Shown here: piece by piece, positions 13,734 to 25,619 of the stretch
Numbering within the stretch: the stretch's first letter is position 1
Layout: each line of letters starts with the position of its first letter
NCBI GenBank assembly: GCA_015179045.1
Contig: WHUZ01000009.1
Location: 1,302,001-1,366,000, forward strand
From: Kalaharituber pfeilii
Taxonomy: Eukaryota > Ascomycota > Pezizomycetes > Pezizales > Pezizaceae
Reading direction: 5' to 3'
DNA: 64,000 bases
The notes under the pieces: model-generated
What the model saw: the letters and a program-made list of their open reading frames with translations, nothing else
Database searches by the model: none
What the model was told of the DNA's origin: nothing
Program-made: the position numbers and the translations under genes

Positions 13734-14388
13734 TATGACAATAATATAGATAAAATATGTAGATAAGGAGACGTAGTAGAAACATGCATTAGGAGTAGCA
13801 GTAGCAGCGACTAATGCATGTACGCATATTAGTTTGTAAGCCATGTGCAGTTATTAGTCTATATGACTTACTGTTGACACACACTTCCTTAGGCGACCGC
13901 CGTGTCTCGAGCCTCAAGTGTTTCCATGCGTTGCCTAGTAGTGATCAGCTACATGTTCAGCGTACGACTTATTAATTACTGGCGGTGCTTTCGAGTCCTT
14001 TCCCGTAAGTCTACCTTAGCCGTAACACTCACAGAATAGTGCGATACCGATCTTCGCTTCCTCACCCTCTACTGTATGGAATACCGCGATTCACTCCATC
14101 TTCTACCATAGAGCACCATATATAACCATCCAGTGATACAACTACGTGGAAAACCTAAAGGTATAGAGCAAGTATTACGAGAAAGAGAATTATGGAGGGA
14201 TAGAAGATCTGATGGATTCAAATTTCTTTTTTGAATGTCCTACTACTAATAACTGTTCAGGTTGTAAACCATTACTTCCTGGTGGTTGTTGTGCACGTAC
14301 ACTTTTAGCTACACAGGCTCTAGTGAGCGGCACAAGCTAGCTCGAGCCAGTGAGCCTTGATTACATGCTATCTGCAAGGAAATTGTTC
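13734..14388. other. Gene-free stretch
   Basis: Nothing recognisable apart from weak similarity of about 14055-14095 to the repeat wording at 12.5 kb. Confidence 0.4.
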
Positions 14389-14437
14389 ACGTCCCAAGGC
14401 ATCAGATGCGTCTGACGCATCTAATGCCACGGGACGT
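14389..14437. repeat. 49-bp near-perfect palindrome (hairpin)
   Basis: The arms are ACGTCCC-AA-GGCATCAGATGCGTC and GACGCATCTAATGCC-AC-GGGACGT, around a single T. Within the 15-base inner arms there is one C/T difference. No direct repeat flanks it and no T-run follows, so I do not call it a terminator. Confidence 0.7.
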
Positions 14438-14723
14438 CAACCGCCTATCACAGTGACACACCTTTTTTTCTTACAGGCCACTCTGAGTCGGCTCACCTCT
14501 GCAACGGGTAAGTATTTACAGTGGCTTCCTGTTACGGTTTCTACGATAATGTAGTAAATATGAGGGTGTAACTTAGGACAACGCTTGGTGCTTGACCTTT
14601 CGACAGGGCAGCTCTAGCTGGCCCTTCTTATAGTCAATCCGGCGTGCCTTCCTTCTATTGTCTCTCTATGCTATGATATCACGATGTTCTATCTATAGGC
14701 ATTCCTCAGCCACTGCCTCGCCT

Positions 14724-14832
14724 CATCTAGAGGTCCATCCGGTGGCTCTGCTCCTGGAGGTCCGTTCAGTGGCTCTGCTCCTGGAGGTCCATTCGGTGGC
14801 TTTGCTCCTAGAGGTCCGTCCGGTGGCTGTCG
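14724..14832. repeat. Minisatellite, 27-bp period, 4 units
   Basis: Units read CTCTGCTCCTGGAGGTCC plus TTCAGTGG with a few substitutions. The period is a multiple of three, so an open frame of about 60 codons repeats ALLLEVRSV. I see no sign that it is a real protein. Confidence 0.8.
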
Positions 14833-15009
14833 CTACGCTCTGACCATGCCGGCATTCCTTGTGATACACATCCGTGCCCGACCCATGTTTCATTGCCAGA
14901 CTGCAGCTATCGGTTGATCAGGCCGAATTGTCGCTAGTAGCTTTACAGGCCAATGTGGGTGGATATCCCCTTCGCGGGTAGACCCTGACACTTCCGGACT
15001 TCGGCTCAT

Positions 15010-15140
15010 TTTCACTTACATCCTCAACTCCAGCCTGATATTTACTACGTTATCAACTACAGCCTGATATTCACTGTGTTATTAACTATAGACCTATATG
15101 CCCTACGTTATCAAGTACAGACCACGTTATCAAGAATAAA
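15010..15140. repeat. Degenerate minisatellite, about 35-bp period
   Basis: About four imperfect units of CTACGTTATCAA, CTACAGCC and TGATATTCACT. Followed by gene-free sequence to 15430. Confidence 0.55.
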
Positions 15141-15439
15141 CTGTGTTCTCAAGTGTGACCTGAATTAGTAGTTGGCTACTCGCGCCTACGGCGCTTATTG
15201 CACAAATTTTGTCCTACCGCGCCATATCATGTTTGACCATCAATTGTTTATTCATTCATAACTAGCTATCCCGGTCTATATACAGGTGCCCTTTCATCAT
15301 TCCACCCTTCCATGCCATCATCTGTCATGCTACTCCTCTCGCACGTTCTCATCCCGCCGCAGATTACACCCTCGAACGACCTGCCATATTTGTTGAATTG
15401 AGCTCATGTTCCCTCATCGCGCGCCGTGGCGTACTTGCC

Positions 15440-16110
15440 AAATTGGGCTGAATTCTACCACTTCCCGCGCCGTGGAAATGGACCTGCAATACCTGTAAAC
15501 TGAGCTCATTCTGCCATATATCGCACGGTGGAAATAGACCTGGATGACCTGTTAAATTGAGCCCATTCTACCACATCTCGTGCCATCCAGAGAGACCTGT
15601 CATACCTGTCAAATTGAACTCATTCTGCCACCTCTCGCGCCGTCAAGGGAGACCTGTCGTACCTGTCATTCAGCTCATATTGCCACATCTGGTGCCATCG
15701 TGTAGGACCTGATAACGTGTTAAATTGAGCTCATTCTGCAATATCTCGCACCGTCGTATAGGACCTCTCATACCTGTCAAATTCAGCTCATTCTGCCATA
15801 TCTCTTGCCATCGTATAGGACCTGTCATACCGGTCAAATTCGGCTCATTCTGCCACCTCTCGCACCGTCAAGGGAGACTTTCCATACCTGTCAAATGCAG
15901 CTCATTTTGCCTCATCGCCCACCGTCAAGGGAGATGTGCCATACCTATGAAATTGAGCTCATTCTGCCATATCCTATGCCGTTGAGAGAGATGTGCCATA
16001 CCTATTAAATTCAGCTCATTCTGCCACCTCTCGCACCGTCGAGGGAGGCCTCCATACCTGTGAAATGCAGCTGATATCCCGCCGTCGAGTGGCACCTCAT
16101 ACCTGTTAAG
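15440..16110. repeat. Minisatellite, about 62-bp period, about 11 units
   Basis: Each unit contains GAGCTCATTCTGCCA, TCTCGCGCCGTC, GGGAGACCTGTCATAC and CTGTCAAATT. Units vary by substitutions and small indels. Open frames through it on both strands are shadows of the repeat. Confidence 0.85.
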
Positions 16111-16568
16111 TTGAGCTAACTGTGCTGCATCTGCGGCATGGAAAGGGGTCTGTTGATAGGAGTCTGTAGTTCTTCTCAGGCCATCTACTTCTGCCGCACT
16201 TGTTGCATTTTTGGCATCAAAGAACACTCTGTTATTTTCAGCGTGTGGGCACATTGTGCAATTTCTTGCCACTGAGGTCTCAGCTCAGGCCTCAGACCAT
16301 GAGGGGTAATTCCAGCAGTGATTAACTGGAACCTGGAAGCATACTGATGAGCAGTTTATCATGCTCAGTCTGGTTGCATTATCGTATTGTAGTTTCCCGG
16401 CAGACTATTGTAACGTAACATCCAGGGGCTGGAGTAGCCCAAGTAACCTGATGAGTCTAACAACTAGGGCCCCTTTTCGCAACAATGTAACTTCGTCTCA
16501 ATTCAGCAATGTCCTAAGAGGGCACTTCATACAAACTAGAATGTTGTCAGATTGAGATGATTGACTAC

Positions 16569-16830
16569 CGTAAAGATACTGGGTATATTAGACCAATTGG
16601 GCATATCAAGCATATTGAGCTGAGTGCACGCATCTGAGAAGTGGTCAATTTCCGACTTGGAGCGGGAATTCGCCCTCTGACTGCGTGCATGAGATATTGG
16701 GTATATTGGACGTATTAAGCATATTGACTGCACATATGAGATGTTAGGTATATTATGTATGTTGACCACATACATGAGATATAGGACATATTGAGCATGT
16801 GGTGTATAATGAGTACACACACGAGATGTT
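16569..16830. repeat. Degenerate short-period repeat (ATATTGGGCATATTGAGC type)
   Basis: Loose tandem copies of GGGTATATTGGAC, GCATATTGA and CATATGAGAT. Less regular than its neighbours. Confidence 0.55.
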
Positions 16831-16920
16831 GGACACATATCATGAGGTGAAATTGCCATCCGACATAAACATCTGACGTGGCACATCAGTTGCCTTGTTA
16901 ATAATATTATTTGTCATTCC

Positions 16921-17070
16921 CAGGCATCAGGATGCCTGGCGTAGTTAGCGAGGCGTTGGGATGCCAGGCATAGTTAGTAAAGCGTCAGAATGCCGGGCAT
17001 AGTTAGTGAGGCATCAGGATGCTGGGTGTAGTTAGCGAGGCGTCAGGATGCTAGGCATAGTTAGAAGGAC
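16921..17070. repeat. Minisatellite, 29-bp period, 5 units
   Basis: Units of GCGTCAGGATGCCAGGCA plus TAGTTAGTGAG with substitutions. The GCAT-CAGG-ATGC wording lets single units fold back on themselves. Confidence 0.8.
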
Positions 17071-17561
17071 GTTAGGACGCACTAATGCATGGGAAGTATC
17101 TGATTGTCATGACGCTACACCTGCGCGTCAGGACGAATTTTCATCATTGCTGATGGCCTCAAAGTTATATGAATGGAATAGAGTAGGTACAAGAGAAAAG
17201 AGAAAAGCACTCGAGGACAGGATGGAAGTGGATGGGGAAGGGGAAGGAGAGGCAGCTGAAGAGGAGTGGCCAGTATTACATTAGTAAAGCCTCTAGCTAT
17301 CATGATGCTTCCTATACTTACTACAATATCTTACTTCGGGCATGTAAGAAAAAACAGGATTGTTTGTGTTTTTGTTCTAGTTATATAGGAAATGTTTATA
17401 TAGGTAGTTGCACAGGTGCCTGTCTCTAGACTATAAGGACTTCAGCCTAGAGACCCTACTATCGTAAACAGCTGCAAGTAGAGTCATATGAAAAAAAAAA
17501 ATAAAACATACCTTACTACTTTCAGTAATTCGAAATTTAGCTTACCATCTTTCACTACTAA
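17071..17561. other. Gene-free stretch
   Basis: A 78-codon open frame (17048-17284) begins inside the minisatellite and ends in Glu/Gly-rich residues. I find no family for it and see no gene. Confidence 0.35.
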
Positions 17562-17859
17562 TGTTCGCATCGGTCCAAGTCGGCCCAAGTTGGTTTTTTA
17601 GTACAAGTTTTATACTTAAACTAATACTAACTTGCTTTATTAAGTCAGGTTTTTTTTTTTTCAATAAACTTATCTGACAAGTTGAAAATAGAGCCAAAAA
17701 CCAACTTGGATAGAGATTATTTATAAGGTAAAACATTATACTGTATTTCAACTTGTATTTATTTCAACTTGTTGGTCCAAGTTTTTAAATGTGCAAAAAC
17801 CAATGTATACTAAAAAACCGACAAGTTAAACTGATAAGTACTTGTAACCGATGCGAACA
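17562..17859. mobile_element. MITE, 298 bp, ends TGTTCGCATCGGT
   Basis: The termini TGTTCGCATCGGT and ACCGATGCGAACA are perfect inverted copies over 13 bases. Imperfect inner arms share GGTTTTTTAGTA and CAAGT-rich wording. Interior AT-rich, non-coding. The flanking duplication is unclear (CACTACTA versus CTATTCAG). Confidence 0.65.
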
Positions 17860-17940
17860 CTATTCAGAATCAGAATTACTATATAGTAACATCTCTATAT
17901 ATATTTTATATTAAATATATTTATATATCTCAACTACTAG

Positions 17941-18035
17941 TAGAATAGAATTCTAGATATGTTTTTCAAGGGAAATAAATAAAGAGTTATTCTTTACCTT
18001 TAATACCTCTATTTGCACTGAAAAGAAATAGTAGT
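17941..18035. mobile_element. Diverged fragment related to the 42.8-kb inverted-repeat element
   Basis: Shares AGAATAGA, GGGAAATAAATAAAG, GTTATTCTTTACCTTT and CTATTTGCACTGAAAAG with 42911-43000. Only the sub-terminal part is recognisable. Confidence 0.65.
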
Positions 18036-18889
18036 CTATTGATATCGGAGTTCACGGAGATTCAACAACTGAGTGATATACGACAGGACAACCTGAGCTA
18101 AGGTGAGAAACTTGTGGGTATACGGGAATTTTCCAATATTTTTCCGGTCTCTCTCCTTTTCTTTTTTTAAAAATAAATCAACTGTATACCGCCCCTGTGG
18201 GCTAAGTTTAATTTCCGGTCGAGGCAAGGGATTGGTGGTAGGTAGTCACCGAACAAAGGTTCTGAATGAATATCTCGCAGGCTTTGGGCATCTTGGGTTG
18301 GGCCTTCACGTTCTATTACTTTATTTGCTTTCTTTTTGTCTTCTAACTTCTTCCTCTAATTTTTGTTCGGACATTCACATGTTGAGGGTAACAGTAGTTG
18401 TCGACTCGTCCCAAAGTAGGATCGTAATGCTACTTTGTGATTTTCACTTAATTAAAAGTTATTTGGTTCGCACTGTGACCCGACGTTCCTAGGGAATTTA
18501 ACAAGCCAGGACGACAGCAAATGGCGTTCCCTGGTCATACCAACCAGGATTGCCGGTAACACCGAACCCTTCCTTCACCTACACACAGGATTTGTACCGA
18601 TCCATGTGAAATCTCCGAGCTTGATAGAGTTCTTGATGAAGAAGCAAAGCTACAGTTTGTTCAATTTTTTTTTTTTTTTTAAAAAAAAAAGAGACATTGT
18701 CCTAACTAATAATTTGCCTAGATCTACTTTCCACGCACGTCTTCCATTGGAAAACAATTCATTAAACACACTGCGGTATGGCATGACAATCCCATGGAAA
18801 TAGCGCAACCTTTGCTGACAACATCTCTTAGGTACTGCTGAAAACAAGGGTGAACTTAGAAAATATGCTGGCAAAGTTGTGCGATTTTA
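18036..18889. other. Gene-free stretch
   Basis: No supported gene. A T-run abutting an A-run at about 18665-18690 is the only notable composition. Confidence 0.4.
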
Positions 18890-18981
18890 CAGTGACCCGT
18901 AAAAGGTCTTGGGGGGTTGGGCAATATTGAGGTAAGTGTATCATGCAAGCCCAATCCCCCAAGGCTTTTTACGGGTCATTG
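18890..18981. mobile_element. MITE, 92 bp, TA target
   Basis: The ends CAGTGACCCGTAAAAGG and CTTTTTACGGGTCATTG form inverted arms that continue through TTGGGGGGTTGGGC and GCCCAATCCCCCAA. Flanked by TA at 18888-18889 and 18982-18983. The whole element can fold as one hairpin. Tc1/mariner-type by target. Confidence 0.75.
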
Positions 18982-18983
18982 TA

Positions 18984-20837
18984 TTAGCGGTTTCTAGTTG
19001 CGATAGTCAAAACTCGTCTTCCCTAGCTAATAGCTAACATTCTATTCTAAACTCTACTATTAATGGTCAAGATATTTTTTGACGGATACTCTGAGCAAAG
19101 GTCGAGAATAGTCTATGGAGGTACGACAATTGGGGACTTAAAATTACTTTGGACCTCTTGCTTTTACTGCTTTATTGAGATAGATGGTGGATTTATCGTA
19201 TAGTACAAATTGCAAGATATCATTCATCTTATTCTTGTTTTGATTATTATTCTGTTATAGTTTTGTGGGGTCTGGCGGGGGGGTGTAGTCCCTCCCAGGT
19301 ATGTTGCTTAAAGCCGCTTATTGAACGAGATAATTGCGGCTCTAGTATGCATATTACGAGCTAAGTTCAATAGTCACCAGCCTAAGGGTCCCCATAGCAG
19401 AATAGAAGTACGCAGCGCGAAAGAAGCGGAAATAGCGAAGCCGCCTCGTGTTGGAAACAGGGAACGCTTGGCTCCCCTTTTAGGTCACTTTGCTCTTGTT
19501 CAATGGAACTTGCATGTAGGATCACCTGTTCTGAGGGTGGGTTTCACAACCCCTCCTCAACCTTCTCGCAGTAAATCCCATCCTGTTTGAACTCAGCTCA
19601 TAATTGAGGAAAAACCTAGCATTTTCTAGGGACCTCCTAACCTTGCAGTGCGCAAATCAGAGCTCGGGCACAACCACTTAATTGCCAATACATTTGGCAA
19701 GGACACTCTCTGGTAGAAAAGTGAGCAGTGAAGAAAGAAGCAATTACAGCGAGAGCAATTGATCTTAAGTATATGAATTGTGCATATACGAATGGAATAT
19801 TAAAATACATTACTACACAAGAAAGGATTTAATGGCTCTGTGTGGCGCACACTCGATCCTATCTGGCTGTTTGACGGTACGTGTGAACCCCGTTCCTGTG
19901 GCCATATTGGTGTCCCCTCAGTATGCTCTTGAGGAGATTTAACTTGAGATGATTCTGCGTGAGGAGTAATGACTTTCTGGCGAAGCGAGGCATATTACTA
20001 CTATATTGGATTAGTCGCAAAACATAACTGGCCTCACATTCAGCATCAACTAAGTTTGGAAAATTTGCATTAGGTTCTCTTTTAACGTGAACACTTATGA
20101 AGACAAGTTAGTATCAGGCTATTATTACTTTTTTCTCTATACACAAAATTCCAGCAATTACAATACTCGGATACCGCCCAATTCCTAGCAGGCATTAGCC
20201 TTCATACAAGTTAGCCACTTTTATGAGGCAGTTCGTTAACTTAACGTAAGATTTGTTGAGTTACCGATAGAATATGGAAACAACTATCAAATCTAGCCGT
20301 AACCAAAAAAAAAAAAAAAAAAAGCGCTGCCATTTATCATCTCCTGATTACCGCGGGCTCTGGCTCGTTCTTCACAACTAGCGGCCCCCTCCACACCAGC
20401 TCGGTTCAAGGCGAAAGGATTATTATTCGTCATGGTGCTTTCGGGATTGGGTAAGCTGTCAGAAGTTGAAGCACCTCATCCTTCCGAGGGAAGCCGTTGC
20501 AACGAGCTTTGGTCTCACACTGATCCCTGCTAATTCCTGCGGAGTTTCCGTTGCGCATGCTTCGAGCGTTTTCTGCAAGGGCACCCGGTGAATCAAAAGG
20601 AATGATTCAAAATTGATTTTGAACTATTGTCGCAGCGTATATACGTATCGGTATTGGACTCCACAAGTTCTCCATTTCGTTAATAGCACAATTCTTTCCT
20701 CAGAACCACTAAGGTTATTACACATCATTTGGTATATCTAGAAAGAGCGGCACTTCATTTGGACTTGAATACCGCTGATAAAGGGAAAGAGTGACTACAA
20801 ATCATATCGACTGTCCTCTAAGGACGCAATTGGACTA
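18984..20837. other. Gene-free stretch
   Basis: Open frames such as 19321-19590 match nothing I know. A 19-base A-run at 20305-20323 lacks a recognisable core or flanking duplication, so I do not call it a retroposon. Confidence 0.4.
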
Positions 20838-21000
20838 CAGTCGAACCTTATATTGTATAAGGTCGGGACCAGCGGGTTTCATCTAATAAGACAATATACC
20901 CAATAATCCCCACCAGTCCAATTGTCTCCAGCAGGCTAAGTTGATCCAATAAGACAGGTTATCTAATATGACAGGAGCCAATATGAGAAGTTTTCGACTG
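20838..21000. mobile_element. MITE, 163 bp, TA target, ends CAGTCGAA
   Basis: Left end CAGTCGAACCTTATATTG and right end CAATATGAG...TTCGACTG, flanked by TA at 20836-20837 and 21001-21002. The interior has GGCTAAGTTGATCCAATAAG and ACAGGTTATCTAATATGAC. A right-end relic lies at 60551-60616. Confidence 0.8.
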
Positions 21001-21002
21001 TA

Positions 21003-21922
21003 ATTTTCTGCGGTACAGTACGAACTGGGAGTATTCCATGAGGGATTGTACTCACGATGGTCTGTGGTGACTGGCACTCAACTTGATGCCTCTTTGGGCT
21101 AACGAAATAACTAAACATAGAACCGCAATCTTGGCGTTCGGTAAAACTGTCCAGTTCGCTGATCACTAACTCAGGCGCCAAACATCGGCCACTTTGCAAC
21201 TCTTTATAAAACAGCTCGAAGTTTCAATCCGTTTATGCATTTCGTGATTTTGACGGGTGCGCATGCGGTCATTGATTACTAGTGGATATAGAACCTTCGA
21301 ATGTCAAGAAGGAGTCTTAGTGGAACAGGCTCAAGGGAAATAAATAATTTCTGTGCTGGGCGACTGTTATTGATCAGCAGATCAGGACATATGTACGGTT
21401 GAACTCATTATTGGTAATCTCCACAATTCTCCACAGACCTGGTACTGCCAGAATACTGATGCATGTTATCACTGGATTTAAGATATCTAAGAGGGCGAGA
21501 TAATCAGGGGTATATTAGCGGTTTCGTTGCCCGGGCTCACGTAAGTTGAACTGATTTCAACCAGGATAGTGACCTTGTCGAGATCGGAGGAAAAAAATGT
21601 CAAAAGTATTTTCACAAGGAGTTCAGTTTCAGGCACCAATTTCTCCGAGGAACAGATATACATCTATGCACCCGCGACATGCACTCCCTGAGCGGCGGGC
21701 CATGCTGAGGTAGACATCTTGAAACAAGAAACAACATAAGCCTGTCGTTGACAGAGAGAATTGTGTGGTCAGAATTGAAGGCGGGATAATAATGATCCCA
21801 TGGGTCGTAGTGTAGGACCTCCCGCCGGTGATGCAGATCTCCCTATACCCTGCACGTTGGTTCGGTTAGATTCTCACGATGTTCTCGGGGTGGTAAAATG
21901 GGTTGATGCGGAAAGTCCAACT
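21003..21922. other. Upstream region of the AA14 gene
   Basis: No gene recognised. Presumably contains promoter sequence for the downstream oxidase gene. Confidence 0.4.
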
Positions 21923-21930
21923 TATAAAAA
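21923..21930 (+). promoter_or_regulatory. TATA box candidate for the AA14 gene
   Basis: TATAAAAA, about 215 bases upstream of the ATG, followed by a C/T-rich stretch typical of a fungal 5' leader. Confidence 0.45.
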
Positions 21931-22145
21931 CCCTTCTCCCAGTTGTCATTGCCCTCTCTTTCTTCACACTATGATCACAGCTGCGCTGGACTAGGTCGAC
22001 TATTAACTTTCATTCCTTTACTTCGCGTCCTTCATTCATATCAGTCCTTTCGGGTCCGCTACATACCTCGGTCAATCCCTATAAACACTCTATATTGTTG
22101 TAACCACTCTCCCTCACAAGTTTGTTGAATTCCAGCAATACCAAA

Positions 22146-23287
22146 ATGCAGAAAACATCTTCCATCTTTTTCTTTGGTGCTTTGCTCCCCGTTGTCATGG
22201 GTCACAGTATGTCTCACAAATTTTCCGACCCCTTGCATTGACAACGGTTACTAACCCTTCTTTTTTTTTAACCCAGTCGGGATGTGGCACCCATCAGTCT
22301 ACGGCTTCAATGGTGACGGCTACTCCATTGTCGAGCCTCTCTCCAACAAAGGCTTTGACAAGTGGTGGATGCATGGACAGACCAACAACCCACCAAAGAA
22401 CGGAGCGGTGCTTGAACTTCCAGCCGGCGGAAAGGTGACAATTGAGCTTGCTTGCAACAAGGCGCAAACCTCCTTCGGTGGCAGGAAAGATGGGAATGAT
22501 CCTTGCCCGCCAGATACACCTTCAATGCACGCTGGAACTCCTGTTAAGGATAACCTTCTCCGGGGTTGCGCACTTGCCATTGCGTACACCAATGACATCA
22601 AAAAAGCAAAGCCCGAGGACTTCACAGTCTTTAGTGTTAACCAGAAGTGTGTGAAGAATAGGTACACGGATTTCCAAGTCCCAACGGGCATGCCAGCTTG
22701 CAACGGCAAGTGTATTTGTGCATGGTTCTGGCAAGGACAGGAGAGTGCCAATGAGATGGTAAGTTACTAGGAAAAAAAAAATTATATTTCCTTGAATCCT
22801 TAAAGCCCATTGGTACTGATGATTCATTCAATAGTACATGAACGGCTTCGACTGCACCATCACCAACCCCGGCAAAAAGGTCCTCTCCAAGCCCCAAGTC
22901 CCTACCGAATGCAAAAACGGAAACGGGTGCGTTACGGGTGCGAGGCAGCCAATGTACTGGGCCAACAACGGCTCTCAAAACATCAAATTCTCCGGCGACT
23001 ACTTCCGCAAGCCAGCATACAACGACAACTGGGGCTTCAAAGACGGCGCTCAGAATGACATCTTCGAAGCGGGAAGTCTACAGCAAACACCCTCTGCTGA
23101 GGAAGAGGACGGTCAAGAGCCCCCGGTCGAGACTCCAGCCCCAGAAGCGCCTGCTGATGGACCGACCCCGGTCACGGTCACGGTCACGGTGACTGCTGCT
23201 GGTGCTGATTGCCCTGCAGCGGAAACAGTTACTGTCACTAAGCGTGGAAGATCTAACCGGTGCGAGCATGGAGGCAAAAGGAACTAA
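22146..23287 (+). CDS. AA14-type lytic polysaccharide monooxygenase, secreted
   Basis: Copper oxygenase; characterised AA14 enzymes attack xylan on cellulose. Exons 22146-22206, 22277-22758 and 22835-23287 (introns 70 and 76 bases) give 331 residues. The first intron interrupts the codon after the mature N-terminal His. Splicing gives signal peptide MQKTSSIFFFGALLPVVMG, then His20 and the family opening HIGMWHPSVYGFNG. Other family blocks: WWMHGQTNNPP, ELPAGG, ELACNKAQTS, GCALAIAY, FTVFSVNQKCV, CICAWFW, NEMYMNGFDC and FKDGAQNDIF. The histidine brace would be His20 plus a second His, probably the one in PSMHAG. A Tyr in NEMYM is a candidate axial ligand. About 65 residues after the domain are Pro/Glu/Thr/Val-rich and end in a basic tail. 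It is tail-to-tail with the peptide transporter. Family call from remembered family wording; fine substrate specificity is not inferable. Confidence 0.88.
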
Positions 23288-23616
23288 ACTGGAGTTTCGG
23301 GATGAAAGTGGTGAATTGGTAGCGAACGAGGAGGAATTGGAAGGGAAATTAATGTAAATATTGTGTATTAATCACTGTGAACGTGGCTGGTAGCAGGCCT
23401 ACCAGCGGGCTTGTATAAATAATTAGATTCAATTTCCTTAATTATTACTCCCTTCACAGAGATATACATTTCTCCAAGCTAAGCAGACGAGACCCTTACC
23501 ATTGAGAGGACACTAACTGTAAACCACGAAAATGAGATTTACATATCGAAGCCCGAATTATCTGTATTTTATGTACTCCCTCTCCCCCTTCGGGAGAAAC
23601 AATACTATGAAATCGT

Positions 23617-23653
<37 letters not shown>

Positions 23654-23693
23654 AGACCAAATAATGCCAAATTAAAGAACCTGAAACAGCCAT
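23288..23693. other. Convergent intergenic region
   Basis: The 3' flanks of the AA14 gene (+) and PTR2 gene (-) meet here. Contains a dinucleotide microsatellite and nothing else recognised. Confidence 0.5.
23617..23654. repeat. (TA)n(GT)n microsatellite
   Basis: About ten TA repeats run directly into about nine GT repeats between the two convergent genes. Confidence 0.9.
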
Positions 23694-25619
23694 TTACCCC
23701 TTCTCGTCTGCGACAATATCCCGACTGGATGGCCCTCCGCCCACAATTTTCGTAACGGTATTATTCTGCACCTCTCGTCCGTCCGCATTCATTTGTTCCT
23801 CCAACGCATTCAGGTTCCTGAAGCAAATCCAAAATAGGATCCCCGTTACTGCCGTCACTGCCGCCAGCCCCGTGTACGCCCAGACCAACTTTGGATGCTC
23901 AAATGTCGGGCTAACCGCAATACCTAGGACACTCCCTCCCGCATTTGTTAACAGGAAGATAGCCATAATGAAGCTCTTCATTGTTGCTGGCGCCTTGGTA
24001 TACGCATATTCCAATCCGGTGACGCTGGCGCAAATCTCCGCGAGACCCATGAGAGCATAGCATGGTGTTTGGATGGCGACATGTACGTCGTTGGGAACAG
24101 TGCCCTCGAGACACGTACTGTCCCGGGGTGATTCATAACACGGACCAGTCTTGTACACTTTATCCTGTAAACCAGCAGCGTAGCCCATCGATGCAGCGGC
24201 GAAGAAAAACCCCCAGGTGATACGGGTAATGGGGCGGAAGATGATGCCCATGCGTCGCAATAAGGGGTAGAAAATTTTGTCCAAAAGTGGAATAAAAATG
24301 ATAATGGTAATCGCTCCAGTATTGAAGAGAACGTCATTTGGTAGACCATGTGTGTTCATGTCTCCGGCCATACTGATGAAGTTGCTAGCCATCTGTCCAT
24401 AGCAAACCCAGAAAATGGGATAAAAGAGAAACACTTTGCATGCAACAAGGGAGCGGCGAAGCTCATCAATGAAAGTGTCACTCCATGGAGTCTTGTATTT
24501 CCGCCCGCCTGGTTGTGAGTCCTGGTAAGACGGTCGAGCAACATTAAGATTGGCACCATTTCTGAGTGCAATGTACCAGGCTTTAAACGCTTGTAGGATG
24601 ACAGACCCTTGGGGCGGGGCTGTAACGTAATATTTTCGACCCACAATGAGCGTCAATATGCCGACGAAAAACATGCAAAACGGAAGAAGGTATGCTGCCC
24701 AGAAACCGATATATTTCTCCATATAGACGGTTGCAATTCCAGAAAGTGAGCCAAAATTGATACACCAGTAAAACATCTAATTATATTTTCTCAGTTAGCG
24801 AAAGGACTTTACAATCGTAAGATATGTGAATAGTTACCATGTAGATACGTTGAATCGTGACGTTAGGGTCAACAAGAACTCTTTCTCCGCTCTTCAATGT
24901 ACGCACGAACGGACCTCGGCTCCGGTACTGCTCTGCGATTAATGGTGAGACGTTGCTTTTGATTCCGCCGGACCCTAATCCGATGACAACTATTGAAGCA
25001 AGAAATCCACCATACGCATGCCCCCCCTCTATTGATGATGGAATACTTGTTGTAACCAAGATCAATAATCCTAGAACATAAATTACTGCGAATAGCATAA
25101 TGGTGTTGTATCTCCCCATATACTGATCTGCTACCACGGCACCAATCAAGGGACTAACGTAACTCCAAAGGTTCCAGAAATATTGCAGACCCGTAGCAGT
25201 ACTTTGTCCAAGTCCTAAAGCTCCGGGTAGTAAGGGGTCGTTCAGATCATTCTGCATGTAATTTTGAAAAGGAGCAGAGAGCCCATAGTATGCAAAACGC
25301 TCTGTCATCTCGACAACTGCCACGAGATACCCTCCAATGGGTATCTTGTCGGATACCCGTCTTAGAGTGGCGAAATCATGTTCGGTGGGCTCCTCACCGT
25401 CCAAACCGACAACCACGTTGGACCGTGTACTCGCATTGGAGGGGGAAGTATTCAGTTCAACTTTTTCGATTCCTGGAACAGCTGCTGTAGGCTCCAGCGG
25501 TGAACCATCAGAGCTGGGAGGAGGTGGAAGCCTGATTGAAGTTTAGCGACCTGGACCATAAACCGAGCAATTCCTGTTTAACAGTGCACTTACCGCGAGG
25601 CCTCATCTTTATAATCCAT
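23694..25619 (-). CDS. PTR2: Proton-coupled oligopeptide transporter (POT/PTR2)
   Basis: Plasma-membrane symporter importing di- and tripeptides with protons. Three exons: 25619-25594, 25531-24838 and 24776-23694; introns of 62 and 61 bases; 600 residues, usual for fungal PTR2. The tiny first exon encodes MDYKDEAS and is joined in frame to a Pro/Ser-rich cytosolic N-terminus. The hallmark ExxERFxYYG motif is at residues 83-92. PTR2 signature 1 reads GAVVADQYMGRYNTI. Signature 2 (FYWCINFGSLS) sits directly after the second intron, supporting that junction. Twelve membrane segments are expected from the hydrophobic blocks. The gene lies tail-to-tail with the AA14 oxidase; a secreted protease elsewhere in the window would supply peptides, but that link is inference. 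Confidence 0.95.

Noticed and set aside
14658..14843. 61-codon frame repeating ALLLEVRSV
   Set aside because: Created by the 27-bp minisatellite period; no signal peptide or domain.
15440..16110. Possible CRISPR-like array
   Set aside because: Units of about 62 bases are contiguous, with no unique spacers; it is a minisatellite in a eukaryotic genome.
20305..20323. 19-base A-run as a possible retroposon tail
   Set aside because: No family A or B core and no flanking duplication.
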